Made by a program: the position numbers and the translations under genes. This document shows positions 53,201 through 62,110 of a stretch of DNA of 64,000 bases, piece after piece. Position 1 is the first letter of the stretch, and each line of letters begins with the position of its first letter. The DNA comes from Terasakiella magnetica (GTDB taxonomy: Bacteria > Pseudomonadota > Alphaproteobacteria > Rhodospirillales > Magnetospirillaceae): contig CACVCF010000057.1 of assembly GCA_902729415.1 (NCBI GenBank), forward strand, positions 27,218-91,217. The letters are read 5' to 3'. A model generated the notes under the pieces. That model saw only the letters and a list, made by a program, of their open reading frames with translations. It did no database searches and was not told where the DNA came from.

Positions 53201-53765
53201 CCGATGTTTCCGCCTCGGTCTCGATCTTTTGGGTAAAGTTTTCGGCCTTGGCGGTGGCAAAGGCGTGCACTGTATCCATCTTGGTCCGAAGATCGATGAA
53301 GGGGGCGAGCGCCTCGTTGACCACGCCCGCTTCCGCCTCGCTCATCCGGCCTGCGCGCACCAGGGCGATATTACGATCGCGGACCGACTTCCACCGCGCC
53401 AGGGCCTCCATGATCTCGTGGACCTGCACGGCTTGGCCGAGATAGCGGTCGCGGACCACGGCCATGTTGGACTCGATCTGGGCCTCGCGGCCCGCGACTT
53501 CGGCGATCAGCCGCTCTGCTTCGACCGGACCTTGGGCGTGGACCATGGCGTACATGGTGACGCGGATGTCGCTGATATCGGCCCGGACCTGCAGCAAAGC
53601 CCTGGAGACCGTGAAGGGGTGGGCGAAGAGATCGTTGGCCAGGTTTGTCATGGAGGTCATGGCGTGGAGCGCCAGAGCTGTCATCGCGGCGGTCAGCAGC
53701 AAAACGGCGGCAAAGCCGATGGTAAGGCGGGTGACGATTTTGGTTTTGGCGGATAACACGCGCAC
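50193..53765 (-). CDS. Membrane hybrid histidine kinase with GAF and three receiver domains
   Basis: 1190 residues. TM1 is near 13-35 and TM2 near 190-212, bracketing a periplasmic helical sensor. HAMP is at about 210-265 and GAF at about 285-430. A Gln/Glu-rich coiled coil spans about 430-525. HisKA carries His542 (FLANMSHELRTPLNSL). The HATPase domain is at about 590-770 (GTGLGLAISRQLA), then a Pro-rich linker. Three receivers start near 803, 925 and 1068, the last with LVVDDDMRNAFALSKVL. It heads the operon with cheR, cheB and the second kinase. A GTG at 53759 has better spacing from GGGAGG than the GTG at 53765. Confidence 0.92.
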   Translation of the reverse strand: MRVLSAKTKIVTRLTIGFAAVLLLTAAMTALALHAMTSMTNLANDLFAHPFTVSRALLQVRADISDIRVTMYAMVHAQGPVEAERLIAEVAGREAQIESNMAVVRDRYLGQAVQVHEIMEALARWKSVRDRNIALVRAGRMSEAEAGVVNEALAPFIDLRTKMDTVHAFATAKAENFTQKIETEAETSASTLLGALAGLLALGAAAAWTITRSIVQPLANLRHCMAQLSAGDLSVEVPNRIGNSETAAMARAVEVFKSAAIHLDEERWIKDALSRLATQIQGTEALPVFGTLVVDTLAPLMEAGVAVLHIRRDSDDRFERVAGWSDHPPPGTATSFAEGEGVAGQCARTRMPILLENLPEGYIRIGSATGEASPRVLLAAPLVSRGATLGVIELAAFAPFTATRMALVNAALPIIALNLEILQRNIKTRELLEWTQQQAEELQASEEELRSQSDALHTVNEELHLKSEALMQQAEELRVSEEELKVQHEALQGANEELTEKTYALEERSAALEIARGEANRRAIELDMASRYKSEFLANMSHELRTPLNSLLILAKSLADNDDGNLTDDQIESATVVHDSGRHLLNLINDILDLSKIEAGKMNLNPSDFALESFATGIRRRFGPVAGDKGLDFSVEWTADLPAEFRADRGKLDQIVNNLVGNALKFTSAGHVDVRLHRATAPRHLGEADAAFLALSVSDSGIGIAPGNAERVFRAFEQEDGGTARQFGGTGLGLAISRQLAQLMGGDITLESREGAGSIFTLYLPLVPPIALDETQKTDKPEPEPEPPPSLAPLPPVAAVTAPDLILVVEDDPVFGRIVCDIAHRRGFRTLVAEDGVTAVELACLHRPAAIVLDIGLPRLDGWSVIKLLKSQPETATIPFHIVSAHDEKNRGMESGAVGFLTKPVSKDQLNQAFEHLLAPISPLARHVLVVDDDSATRNAITAMLRHMNVDIECCDSAAAGMERLKAGGIDCLILDLMMPQQSGLELLQQAALEKVALPPVIIYSAAELTQEQTLLLREFTDSIVIKGARSPERLLDEVSLFLHSVHPPKPRHPDTARPDTIATGSPSVLVVDDDMRNAFALSKVLRGKGFKVLIAQDGQKALLQVKGQERIDIVLMDIMMPGMDGYDTMREIRKMPNFQTLPIIALTAKAMVGDRDKCIAAGATEYMTKPVDVDCLVKMMVRLLAAHDG

Positions 53766-53895
53766 AGCCTCCCTCGAAGGCGTCGGGAAACCCTAGATAT
53801 ATACTGTGTGCATATTAATAATCGACAGATTCCAACAATTAATCCTCCCTTAACCGACAGATGATACCCTAGGGCCTGTATCAGGAATTATCATT

Positions 53896-54261
53896 ATGCC
53901 GCCCATGTCGCTGGAATTACCCGGATTTATTGCCGAACAGCTCGCAGATCCACGGCGCAGGCGGCGGCTGGGCGATCTTATCGTCTCTTGTGCATGCATA
54001 CTTTGGCTGGCGGTGGCGGGGTGGATGTTCTTTTCCGACCTGCCGCCGGAGATTTTCGACAATCACACCTCCAAGACAATGCAAGAGCGTATGAAGTCCT
54101 GCGAGGGCAGCTTCCAGAAACGCTATGATTGCAAGCAGGCACTGCTGCTGGCGGGAGAGCGCTGGGGCTTTGCCGTGGCGCTGGATCGTCTGGTGCTGAT
54201 CTGCGCCCCACCCCTGGCCGCCTGGATCGTGTGGTCGGCTCTTCGCCGCCGGAATGATTAG
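53896..54261 (+). CDS. Small two-span membrane protein, unknown
   Basis: 121 residues. Two hydrophobic segments (LIVSCACILWLAVAGWMFF at about 28-46; LDRLVLICAPPLAAWIVWSAL at about 96-116) flank a charged loop with two cysteines (KSCEGSF and YDCKQ), which could form a disulfide if periplasmic. No family recognised. It is divergent from the hybrid kinase across an AT-rich 130-bp gap and upstream of the asnB leader. The ATG choice is uncertain: a second ATG lies four codons in (MPPM). Confidence 0.72.
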   Translation: MPPMSLELPGFIAEQLADPRRRRRLGDLIVSCACILWLAVAGWMFFSDLPPEIFDNHTSKTMQERMKSCEGSFQKRYDCKQALLLAGERWGFAVALDRLVLICAPPLAAWIVWSALRRRND

Positions 54262-54282
54262 AGCATCGTCGGGTGCGGCCCC

Positions 54283-54360
54283 GCGGCCGTTTGGCCGCCG
54301 CTTCAACGGCGGCTGATCGCGGCTGTGCGCTAGATTTAGGGCACGCCGCTTTAGGCGGCG
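54283..54360 (+). promoter_or_regulatory. Hairpin-rich leader upstream of asnB
   Basis: Four hairpins in about 80 bp. H1 is GCGGCC-GTTT-GGCCGC (54283-54298). H2 is GCCGCCG-CTTCAA-CGGCGGC (54294-54313) and shares bases with H1, so the two cannot form together. H3 is GTGC around a loop containing AGATTTAG (54325-54344). H4 is CGCCGC-TTTAG-GCGGCG (54344-54360). It could end the previous transcript or attenuate asnB. Confidence 0.5.
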
Positions 54361-54426
54361 CTGGTTCTTGGCCACATTCTGGGGTAAAGAGCGGGCATCG
54401 CCCTCTATCTACCGGGGAATCCGCTG

Positions 54427-56277
54427 ATGTGCGGCATTGTCGGCAGCACCGGGGCCGGATCACCGGTCCTCGCAAGCATGCTGGAGCGTCTTGGCCATCG
54501 CGGCCCGGACGGTCAGGGGCTGTGGCGGGACGAGGTCTCCGGCCTGGGATTGGCCCATGCCCGTCTCGCGGTGATTGACCTATCGCCCGGCGGCGCCCAG
54601 CCCATGCTGTCGCCCTGTGGCCGCTGGGCCATTGCCTTCAACGGTGAAATCTATAATCACGGTGCCTTGCGGGTCGAGCTGGAGGCGGCGGGCGAATGCT
54701 TTGCCAGCACCAGCGACACCGAGGTGATGCTGCGTCTTTTGATGCGTCACGGTCTCGGCGCGCTGGAGCGGCTGGTGGGCATGTTCGCCTTCGCCCTGTG
54801 GGACCGTGAGGCCGGCGAATTGCTTCTGGCCCGTGACCGGGTGGGGATCAAGCCGCTGGTATGGGCGCCCCTGGCCGATGGCGGTCTGGCCTTTGCCTCG
54901 GAGGTCCACGCCCTGAAGGCCCATCCCGGCCTCGACCTCGGCCTTGATCCCGAGGCTTTGTCCGATTATCTCGCCTGCCTTTACGTTCCGGCGCCCCGCA
55001 CCATTCATCGCGGCATCCGCAAGCTGCCGCCGGGGTCGTGGCTGCGCTGGAAAGCGGGCGAGGCCATCACCGCCGGAACGTGGTGGCGCCCCAGCTATAC
55101 CGGCGGTCGCGCGCCTTCGGTGGCCGAGGCGGTGGAAGAACTGCTGCCGCTGCTGCGTGACGCGGTCCGGGGCTGTCTGGTGTCCGACGTGCCGGTGGGC
55201 TGTTTCCTTTCGGGCGGTATCGACAGTTCGGTGATCGCCGCCTTGATGGCCGAGGCGGCGGGCGAGCCCATCCGCACCTTCACCATGACCTTCGATGCCG
55301 CCGCCTATGATGAGCGCGACGCCGCCCAGGCGGTGGCGACCCATGTCGGCAGCCGCCATACCGAGCTTCCCGCCAGCCCCGATGCCGCCAGCCGTCTCGA
55401 ATCCATGGTGCGGCTGTTCGGCGAGCCCTTCGGCAATCCCACCGCGTTGTTGATTGACGATCTGTCGCGGCTGGCTCGTCAGCATGTCACCGTCGCCCTG
55501 GTGGGCGATGGCGGCGATGAGGTCTTCGCCGGGTATCCCCGCTATCAGGGCGGCTTGCTGGCCCAGCGCCTGCACGCCGTCCCGGCGTTTCTGCGCCAAG
55601 GTTTGCTGGCGCCGCTGGCGTGGTTGATCCCCGAGCGCAGCGACGGCCGTCACCTCTGGCGCCGGGCGCGGGAGTTCCTGGCGGCTTCGGGGCTGCCCTT
55701 GGCCGACACCTATGCCGCCTGGGTGGAATATTTCTCGCCCGCCGAGCGCCGGGCGCTGCTGCGCCTTGCCGCCGACCCCGCCAGCCCCATTGTGGCACGG
55801 TGGAATGCGTGTTCCTCGCCCCATCCCCTGGACCGGATGCAGGAAACCGACCTTGCCACCTTCCTGCCCGGCAATCTGCTGGCCTATGGCGATGCCATGA
55901 GCATGGCTCACGCCCTGGAGCTGCGGCTGCCGCTGCTGGATCACCGGGTGATCGAGGCGGCGGGCAAATTCGATGCCGCCTTGCGCTTTTCCCAGGGTAA
56001 GAAGACCCTGCTGAAAGCGGTGGCGCGGCGTCTGCTGCCTGCCGATATCGTCGACCGGCCCAAGCTGGGCTTCAATCCGCCGTTGGGGTTGTGGTTGAAG
56101 GGGCCGCTGAAAGGCATGGTCGCCGAGAGCCTGACCCAGGCCCGGGTCGAAAGCCTGGGGCTGTCATGGCGGGCGGTGGCGGCCTTGCTGGCCGAACACG
56201 ATGGCGGTCGGCGTGACCATTCCCTCAAAGTCTGGTCGCTGCTGGTGCTCGACGCCTGGGACCGCCAGAACCGCTGA
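54427..56277 (+). CDS. asnB: Glutamine-hydrolysing asparagine synthetase
   Basis: 616 residues. The N-terminal glutaminase domain begins with MCGIVGS, so Cys2 is the nucleophile after Met removal; RGPDGQG and the AFNGEIYNH segment follow. The C-terminal synthetase domain has the ATP pyrophosphatase loop SGGIDSS (262-268) and LLKAVARRLLPADIV-type C-terminal helices. The enzyme makes asparagine from aspartate and glutamine; paralogues of this length also amidate surface-polysaccharide sugars. The start is fixed by the catalytic Cys. It stands alone, with a hairpin-rich leader before it and a hairpin right after. Confidence 0.93.
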   Translation: MCGIVGSTGAGSPVLASMLERLGHRGPDGQGLWRDEVSGLGLAHARLAVIDLSPGGAQPMLSPCGRWAIAFNGEIYNHGALRVELEAAGECFASTSDTEVMLRLLMRHGLGALERLVGMFAFALWDREAGELLLARDRVGIKPLVWAPLADGGLAFASEVHALKAHPGLDLGLDPEALSDYLACLYVPAPRTIHRGIRKLPPGSWLRWKAGEAITAGTWWRPSYTGGRAPSVAEAVEELLPLLRDAVRGCLVSDVPVGCFLSGGIDSSVIAALMAEAAGEPIRTFTMTFDAAAYDERDAAQAVATHVGSRHTELPASPDAASRLESMVRLFGEPFGNPTALLIDDLSRLARQHVTVALVGDGGDEVFAGYPRYQGGLLAQRLHAVPAFLRQGLLAPLAWLIPERSDGRHLWRRAREFLAASGLPLADTYAAWVEYFSPAERRALLRLAADPASPIVARWNACSSPHPLDRMQETDLATFLPGNLLAYGDAMSMAHALELRLPLLDHRVIEAAGKFDAALRFSQGKKTLLKAVARRLLPADIVDRPKLGFNPPLGLWLKGPLKGMVAESLTQARVESLGLSWRAVAALLAEHDGGRRDHSLKVWSLLVLDAWDRQNR

Positions 56278-56304
56278 CGGCACGCCAGATTTAGTGCGTG
56301 CCGT
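56277..56304. terminator. Hairpin between asnB and the convergent unknown gene
   Basis: A 9-bp stem, ACGGCACGC (56277-56285) and GCGTGCCGT (56296-56304), begins in the asnB stop codon and has a 10-nt loop containing AGATTTAG. A modest TTCTACTT follows on the plus strand. It lies between convergent stops, so it probably terminates in both directions. Confidence 0.65.
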
Positions 56305-56305
56305 T

Positions 56306-57340
56306 CTACTTGCCGGAGTGGGTGCGCTCGACGTCGCGGATCAGTTCGATGCCCTGAATCATCTCGGTCATCATGAAGTCCGCCCGCTTGATGGGGCCAC
56401 CTGAATTAGGGCGGGGGAACATGCGGGCAAAGGCGCTCATCTTCACCGTCAGGCCGCACAGCACGGCGCCGATGGTGACGTGATAGCGTTCGATCATGCC
56501 CTTGACGGTGCGGAACTCTTCCTGGCTGATATTTTCCCACATCTCGCGCGAGCGTTTGTCGAACACCTCCAGCCGTCCGGTGATGGACGCGCTCATGGAG
56601 TTGATGACTTCCTCGATCAGGTCGCAGGACTTCATCAGGTTGATGTTCTGCTTCAGCTGGAAGTGGCTGCGGATGGGGGACAGGGCCTGGACGCAGGCGG
56701 TGAAGTAGGGCTCCAGCCGGTCAAGGCAGTGGCGGAAATAGCTGAGCGACATGAAGGTGTCGCCGTAATCCTCCAAAAAGCGCGGCACGTCGAAGATATC
56801 GATGTTCAGCGTCTGGGCCATGGTTTCCAGCCGCTGACGCGCCTTCTTGACGTCGGGGTCGCGGAACAGCTTCAACAGATCGTCATAGCTTTCCACCTGC
56901 ACCGCTTCGTCGGCATAGATCATCTTCAGCAGTGGGCGCGTGAACATGATCATATAGCGGGTCAGCTCGGCCGCCTTTTCCGGTGACAGCTTCAAGGCGG
57001 CGTAGTCGTTGACCGGGATGCCGTGTTCGCGCAGCGAGATGCGTAGAGAATAGACGTCATAGCTGGGCAGCAGGGCGAGGCGGCGCAGAATGCCGAGATC
57101 GGGATGGACCTGATCCACCGGCCAACCGAACATGGCGGGAAGGGCTTCCACTTCCACTTGACCGGATCCGGTCTGAACGTCGGAGAAAATCTCGACAGCG
57201 CTACGCAGGCGCACATTCTTGATCAGCTTCGCCGATTGCAGCGCCGGAGTTTGGAGTGGGATGATCGACAGCGGCAGAACGAACATGGAATCCATGTCGC
57301 TGTCATTGATAGGTTTAAGCCCGTCGTCGTCGTCAGACAT
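56306..57340 (-). CDS. Hypothetical protein, 344 residues
   Basis: No family recognised. The protein is soluble and helical-looking with an acidic N-terminus (MSDDDDG), a loosely hydrophobic start (MFVLPLSIIPLQT) and several amphipathic helices. A late ENISQEEFRTVKGMIERYHV segment precedes a C-terminal RPNSGGPIKRADFMMTEM stretch. The composition is normal for the window, so it is probably a resident gene. It is monocistronic, convergent with asnB and divergent from the TAXI gene across about 170 bp. Function unknown. Confidence 0.78.
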   Translation of the reverse strand: MSDDDDGLKPINDSDMDSMFVLPLSIIPLQTPALQSAKLIKNVRLRSAVEIFSDVQTGSGQVEVEALPAMFGWPVDQVHPDLGILRRLALLPSYDVYSLRISLREHGIPVNDYAALKLSPEKAAELTRYMIMFTRPLLKMIYADEAVQVESYDDLLKLFRDPDVKKARQRLETMAQTLNIDIFDVPRFLEDYGDTFMSLSYFRHCLDRLEPYFTACVQALSPIRSHFQLKQNINLMKSCDLIEEVINSMSASITGRLEVFDKRSREMWENISQEEFRTVKGMIERYHVTIGAVLCGLTVKMSAFARMFPRPNSGGPIKRADFMMTEMIQGIELIRDVERTHSGK

Positions 57341-57510
57341 TCAGATCGAGAACCCCCCGCAAAGTCCGGTCATATTGCCTGCTTTCGCGGCAATCGCAAT
57401 GGGGAAGATGGGATGTATGCCGTTGCGGACAGATGGATGGGGTGGAGATACATGAGGAAACCTTTATATTTATGCGGTATGTTTGCCTCTTCCTTGGGGG
57501 GGAGGTGAAT

Positions 57511-58527
57511 GTGAGGCCTTTCAAGTCCATTACCGTGCTTGCGGCGGCCGTCATGGTGATCGGGTTTACCGCTTTGCCGACCGTGGCCCAGGAAATCCGC
57601 TTTTTTCAGATCGGCACCGGCCCCACCGGCGAAACCAGCTTTTCCCTTGGCGGTCTGATCGCCAACGCCATCAGCAATCCGCCGGGCTCGCGGGAGTGTG
57701 ACCGCGGCGGCTCGTGCGGGGTGCCGGGCATGGTGGCGGTGGCCAAATCCACCGGCGGCTCCATCGCTAATATCGAAGGTATCGCCGCTAAACGTCTCGA
57801 TGCCGCCCTGGTCCAGGCTGATATCGCCTATTGGGCCTATCACGGTACCGGCATCTATAAGGGCAAGGGGGCGGTTCCCAATCTCCGCGCCATCGCCAGC
57901 CTCTATCCCGAAAGCCTGCATCTGGTGGCGCGCAAGGACGCCAAGATCCACTCGGTGCGCGATCTCAAGGGCAAGCGGGTGTCGTTCGGCGACAAGGATT
58001 CGGCCGAGATGGTGCACGGCCGCCTGCTGCTCACCGCCTTTGGCCTGCCCGAGTCCCAGATCAAGATCAGCGCCATGAAGCCCGGTCCCGCCTCCGATGC
58101 CCTGGCGGCGGGCACGCTCGACGCCATGCTGGTGGTGGATGGCTATCCGGCTCCCATTTTATCGGAACTGGCCGGGCGTACCGATATGGTTCTGGTCCCG
58201 CTGGCCGGTCCCGAGGTCGAGAAGATGCGGGGGCTCTATCCCTTCCTCAGCGCCGCCACCATTCCCGGCGGCACCTATAAGGGCATCGATGACGACACCA
58301 AGACCCTGGATGTCAGCATCATCCTGGTGACCGGCGCCGAACGGCCCGACGAGCTGATTTACGGGGTGACGCGGGCGCTGTGGCACCCCAGCACCCAAAA
58401 GCTGCTGGCCGAAAGCCATCCGCGCGGCAAGCTGGTCAATCTAAGCGCGGCGGCTCTGGAGCGTTTGGGGATGCAGTTGCATGGCGGCGCGTCGGCCTAT
58501 TACTTCGACGCCAACGTCATCCGCTGA
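57511..58527 (+). CDS. TAXI-family TRAP transporter solute-binding protein
   Basis: A 338-residue periplasmic binding protein with a Sec signal peptide (cleavage after VAQ near residue 27). TAXI signatures are RFFQIGTGPTGETSFSLGGLIANAI at the mature N-terminus, then SGGSIANIEGI-type and VQADIAYWAYHGTG stretches and the LKGKRVSFGDKDS loop. TAXI proteins deliver ligands to TRAP membrane subunits, but no DctM/DctQ genes are adjacent, so it is an orphan or works with a distant permease. The GTG at 57511 is chosen because GGGGGGAGG lies just upstream and a proper signal peptide follows. Confidence 0.9.
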   Translation: MRPFKSITVLAAAVMVIGFTALPTVAQEIRFFQIGTGPTGETSFSLGGLIANAISNPPGSRECDRGGSCGVPGMVAVAKSTGGSIANIEGIAAKRLDAALVQADIAYWAYHGTGIYKGKGAVPNLRAIASLYPESLHLVARKDAKIHSVRDLKGKRVSFGDKDSAEMVHGRLLLTAFGLPESQIKISAMKPGPASDALAAGTLDAMLVVDGYPAPILSELAGRTDMVLVPLAGPEVEKMRGLYPFLSAATIPGGTYKGIDDDTKTLDVSIILVTGAERPDELIYGVTRALWHPSTQKLLAESHPRGKLVNLSAAALERLGMQLHGGASAYYFDANVIR

Positions 58528-58533
58528 CGCCGG

Positions 58534-58899
58534 TCAGCCTGCCGAGGCGGTCTCGGCGGCTCCGGCCCCGGCAGTGACGATGATATCGCCGAATTCACGC
58601 AGGAACACCGATCCCTTGACCGTGCGCTGGATCAGAACCGAGCGGCGGTCCTGGTCGTCAACCTTGCGCTTGATCAGCCCGAACTCGGTCAGGCGGTCCA
58701 GCGCACGGGTGATGGCCGGTTTGGAAATATTAAGGGTGGCCGCCAGCCCCCGCACCGTATGCGGCGGCGGGGTGAGATAGACGGTCAGCAGCAATGCCAT
58801 CTGCCGCGCGGACAGATCGGGGGCATCGCGGCGCACGCTCTCGACAATGGCGCCTCGCCAAAGATCAAGTGCCTGTACGGGCTTGAGTTGAACGCCCAT
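58534..58899 (-). CDS. MarR-family transcriptional regulator
   Basis: A 121-residue winged-helix protein. LSARQMALLLTVYL, the recognition region LNISKPAITRALDRLTEFGLIKR and the wing KVDDQDRRSVLIQRT are the MarR pattern. It lacks the long N- and C-terminal dimerisation helices of larger MarR proteins but is within the short range. It is convergent with the TAXI gene (6-bp gap) and upstream of nothing on its own strand. Target and ligand unknown. Confidence 0.85.
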   Translation of the reverse strand: MGVQLKPVQALDLWRGAIVESVRRDAPDLSARQMALLLTVYLTPPPHTVRGLAATLNISKPAITRALDRLTEFGLIKRKVDDQDRRSVLIQRTVKGSVFLREFGDIIVTAGAGAAETASAG

Positions 58900-58985
58900 C
58901 TCCCCCTCATTCGTTGCGACGACGTAATCTTTTTAAACGACCTGAGCCCATCCGGCAATGGCTGTGATGGCCTGACACAAAAATG

Positions 58986-60386
<1,401 letters not shown>

Positions 60387-60440
60387 CGTCTTGTCTCTAT
60401 AGATATCATTTCGCCACCGTCGTCAGCGGAGAAATTCCCC

Positions 60441-61061
60441 ATGTCGCTTACCCTGGTTATTGGCAGCAAACGCTATTCCTCGTGGTCGCTGCGCCCTTGG
60501 CTGGCACTGAAGATGACCGCAACCCCGTTCCGGGAGGTGGAAATCGCGCTGCGCCAGCCCGACACCAAGGCAAGGATTCTGGAATGGTCGCCATCGGGCA
60601 AGGTGCCGCTGCTGATGGATGGGGCGGTCAAGGTCTGGGATTCGCTGGCCATCTGCGAATATCTGGCGGAACGCTTCCCCGAGGCCGGGCTGTGGCCCGA
60701 GGCGCAAGGCGCCCGTGCCGTCGCCCGCGCCGCCTGTGCCGAGATGCATTCCGGGTTCATGCCGCTGCGCCGCGATTGTCCGATGGATGTTTGCATCGAG
60801 ACCCCCATGGCTGAAATTCCCGAGGAGGTCGCCGCCGACTTCGCCCGGATCGATACCCTGTGGCAGGATTGCCGCCAGAGCTTTGGCGCCGATGGACCGT
60901 TCCTGTTCGGGCGTTTTTCCATCGCCGATGCCATGTTCGCTCCGGTCGCTACTCGCTGTTTGACCTATCGCCTGCCCTTGAGCACGGTTGGTCTGGCCTA
61001 TCGTGACGCCGTTCTGGCCTTGCCCGCCATGCAGGAATGGGTCAAGGCGGCGGGGCGGTAG
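60441..61061 (+). CDS. Glutathione S-transferase family protein
   Basis: 206 residues. The thioredoxin-fold N-terminal domain has SKRYSSWSLRPWLAL (probable catalytic Ser near residue 13), SGKVPLL (cis-Pro loop) and WDSLAICEYLAERFPE (glutathione gamma-Glu binding). An all-helical C-terminal domain follows, ending near GRFSIADAMFAPV. It conjugates or reduces unknown substrates. The ATG at 60441 matches homologue starts and has CGGAGAAA upstream, although the frame is open much further 5'. Divergent from the aminopeptidase gene. Confidence 0.92.
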   Translation: MSLTLVIGSKRYSSWSLRPWLALKMTATPFREVEIALRQPDTKARILEWSPSGKVPLLMDGAVKVWDSLAICEYLAERFPEAGLWPEAQGARAVARAACAEMHSGFMPLRRDCPMDVCIETPMAEIPEEVAADFARIDTLWQDCRQSFGADGPFLFGRFSIADAMFAPVATRCLTYRLPLSTVGLAYRDAVLALPAMQEWVKAAGR

Positions 61062-61105
61062 GGCGGCGGGGGTCAAGCCCGCGGCATCACGTCAGCGCCA
61101 TGCCG

Positions 61106-61699
61106 TCAGAATGCTCGCCGGGCACGCAGGGCGGCGGTGATGGTGCCGTCGTCCAGGTGGTCCAGCTCGCCGCCGACCGGCACGCCATGGGCGAGGCCGG
61201 AAACGGTGACGCCGCAAAGCGCCAGCCGATCAGCGATGTAATGGGCGGTGGTCTGGCCCTCCACCGTGGCGGGGGTGGCCAGGATGACCTCGGCAACTTC
61301 GGACGAAGTCGCACGATCCACCAGTCGGGCGATGCCGAGATCTTCCGGCCCGACCCCGTCCAGGGCCGATAACAGGCCGCCGAGAACGGCATAGCGGCCC
61401 CGGAAACAGCCGGTCCGCTCCATGGCCCACAGACCGGCCACGTCTTCGACAACACACAGCAAAGCCGCGTCCCGCCTGGGATCTGCGCAGATAGCGCAGG
61501 GATCGATGGTATCGAAATTGCCGCAGACCGAGCAGGTCTTGACCCGAACTGCGGCCTCGGCCATGGCCTCGCTTAATGGAATGAGCAAGGTATCTCGCCG
61601 CTCTACCAATCGCAGTGCCGCACGCCGGGCGGATCGCGGCCCCAGACCCGGCAACCGCGAAAGAAGTTGTATGAGTCGCTCGATTTCAGGCCCGACCAT
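61106..61699 (-). CDS. recR: Recombination mediator RecR
   Basis: A 197-residue DNA-repair protein that loads RecA at gaps with RecF and RecO. Order: helix-hairpin-helix [17 protein letters not shown], the four-cysteine zinc motif ([16 protein letters not shown]) and a Toprim domain starting [15 protein letters not shown]. The ATG at 61699 ([10 protein letters not shown]) fits homologues better than one nine codons upstream. It is the third gene of the classical dnaX-ybaB-recR operon, separated from ybaB by 87 bp. Confidence 0.95.
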   Translation of the reverse strand: MVGPEIERLIQLLSRLPGLGPRSARRAALRLVERRDTLLIPLSEAMAEAAVRVKTCSVCGNFDTIDPCAICADPRRDAALLCVVEDVAGLWAMERTGCFRGRYAVLGGLLSALDGVGPEDLGIARLVDRATSSEVAEVILATPATVEGQTTAHYIADRLALCGVTVSGLAHGVPVGGELDHLDDGTITAALRARRAF

Positions 61700-61730
61700 T
61701 CCGCTTCCGTAAAGAGTTTGACTCAAGTGC

Positions 61731-61744
61731 CTGTGAAATCACAG
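61731..61744. promoter_or_regulatory. Short dyad between ybaB and recR
   Basis: A perfect 6-bp inverted repeat with a 2-nt centre, CTGTGA-AA-TCACAG, just upstream of recR. The arms resemble CRP half-sites but the spacing (2 instead of 6) is wrong. It may be a small hairpin or an operator for another factor. Confidence 0.3.
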
Positions 61745-61786
61745 AAAAAGGAAATAGCCGCTTGATTCGTAAGGATTCATTGGGGC

Positions 61787-62110
61787 TCAAAACGGCAGTT
61801 TGAAGCCGGGGGGCAGGCTCAGGCCGCCGGTCAGCTTGGACATTTCTTCCTGCATCAGGGCTTCGGCCTTGCCTTTGGCGTCGTTGAAGGCGGCCAGGAT
61901 CAGATCTTCCAGCACTTCCACGTCGCTGGGATCGACCAAGGAGGGGTCGATCTTGACGCTTTTCAGTTCGAACTTGCCGTTCAAGGTGACCTGAAGCATG
62001 CCCGCGCCCGCAGCGCCGGTGACCTCGATCTCTTGCATCTTGGCTTGCATTTCGCCCATTTTGGCCTGCATCTGCGATGCCTGCTTCATCAAATTCCCAA
62101 GGTTTTTCAT
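61787..62110 (-). CDS. YbaB/EbfC nucleoid-associated protein
   Basis: A 107-residue DNA-binding protein of the YbaB/EbfC family. Its N-terminal Met/Gln/Lys-rich helix ([18 protein letters not shown]), a central beta-sheet ([18 protein letters not shown]) and a C-terminal helix ending [10 protein letters not shown] are typical. It forms tweezer-like dimers on DNA. Its ATG overlaps the dnaX stop (ATGA), as is common in this conserved operon. Confidence 0.95.
   Translation of the reverse strand: MKNLGNLMKQASQMQAKMGEMQAKMQEIEVTGAAGAGMLQVTLNGKFELKSVKIDPSLVDPSDVEVLEDLILAAFNDAKGKAEALMQEEMSKLTGGLSLPPGFKLPF

Noticed and set aside
61731..61744. The TGTGA/TCACA dyad as a CRP site
   Set aside because: The half-sites are 2 bp apart instead of 6, so it does not fit CRP/FNR geometry.
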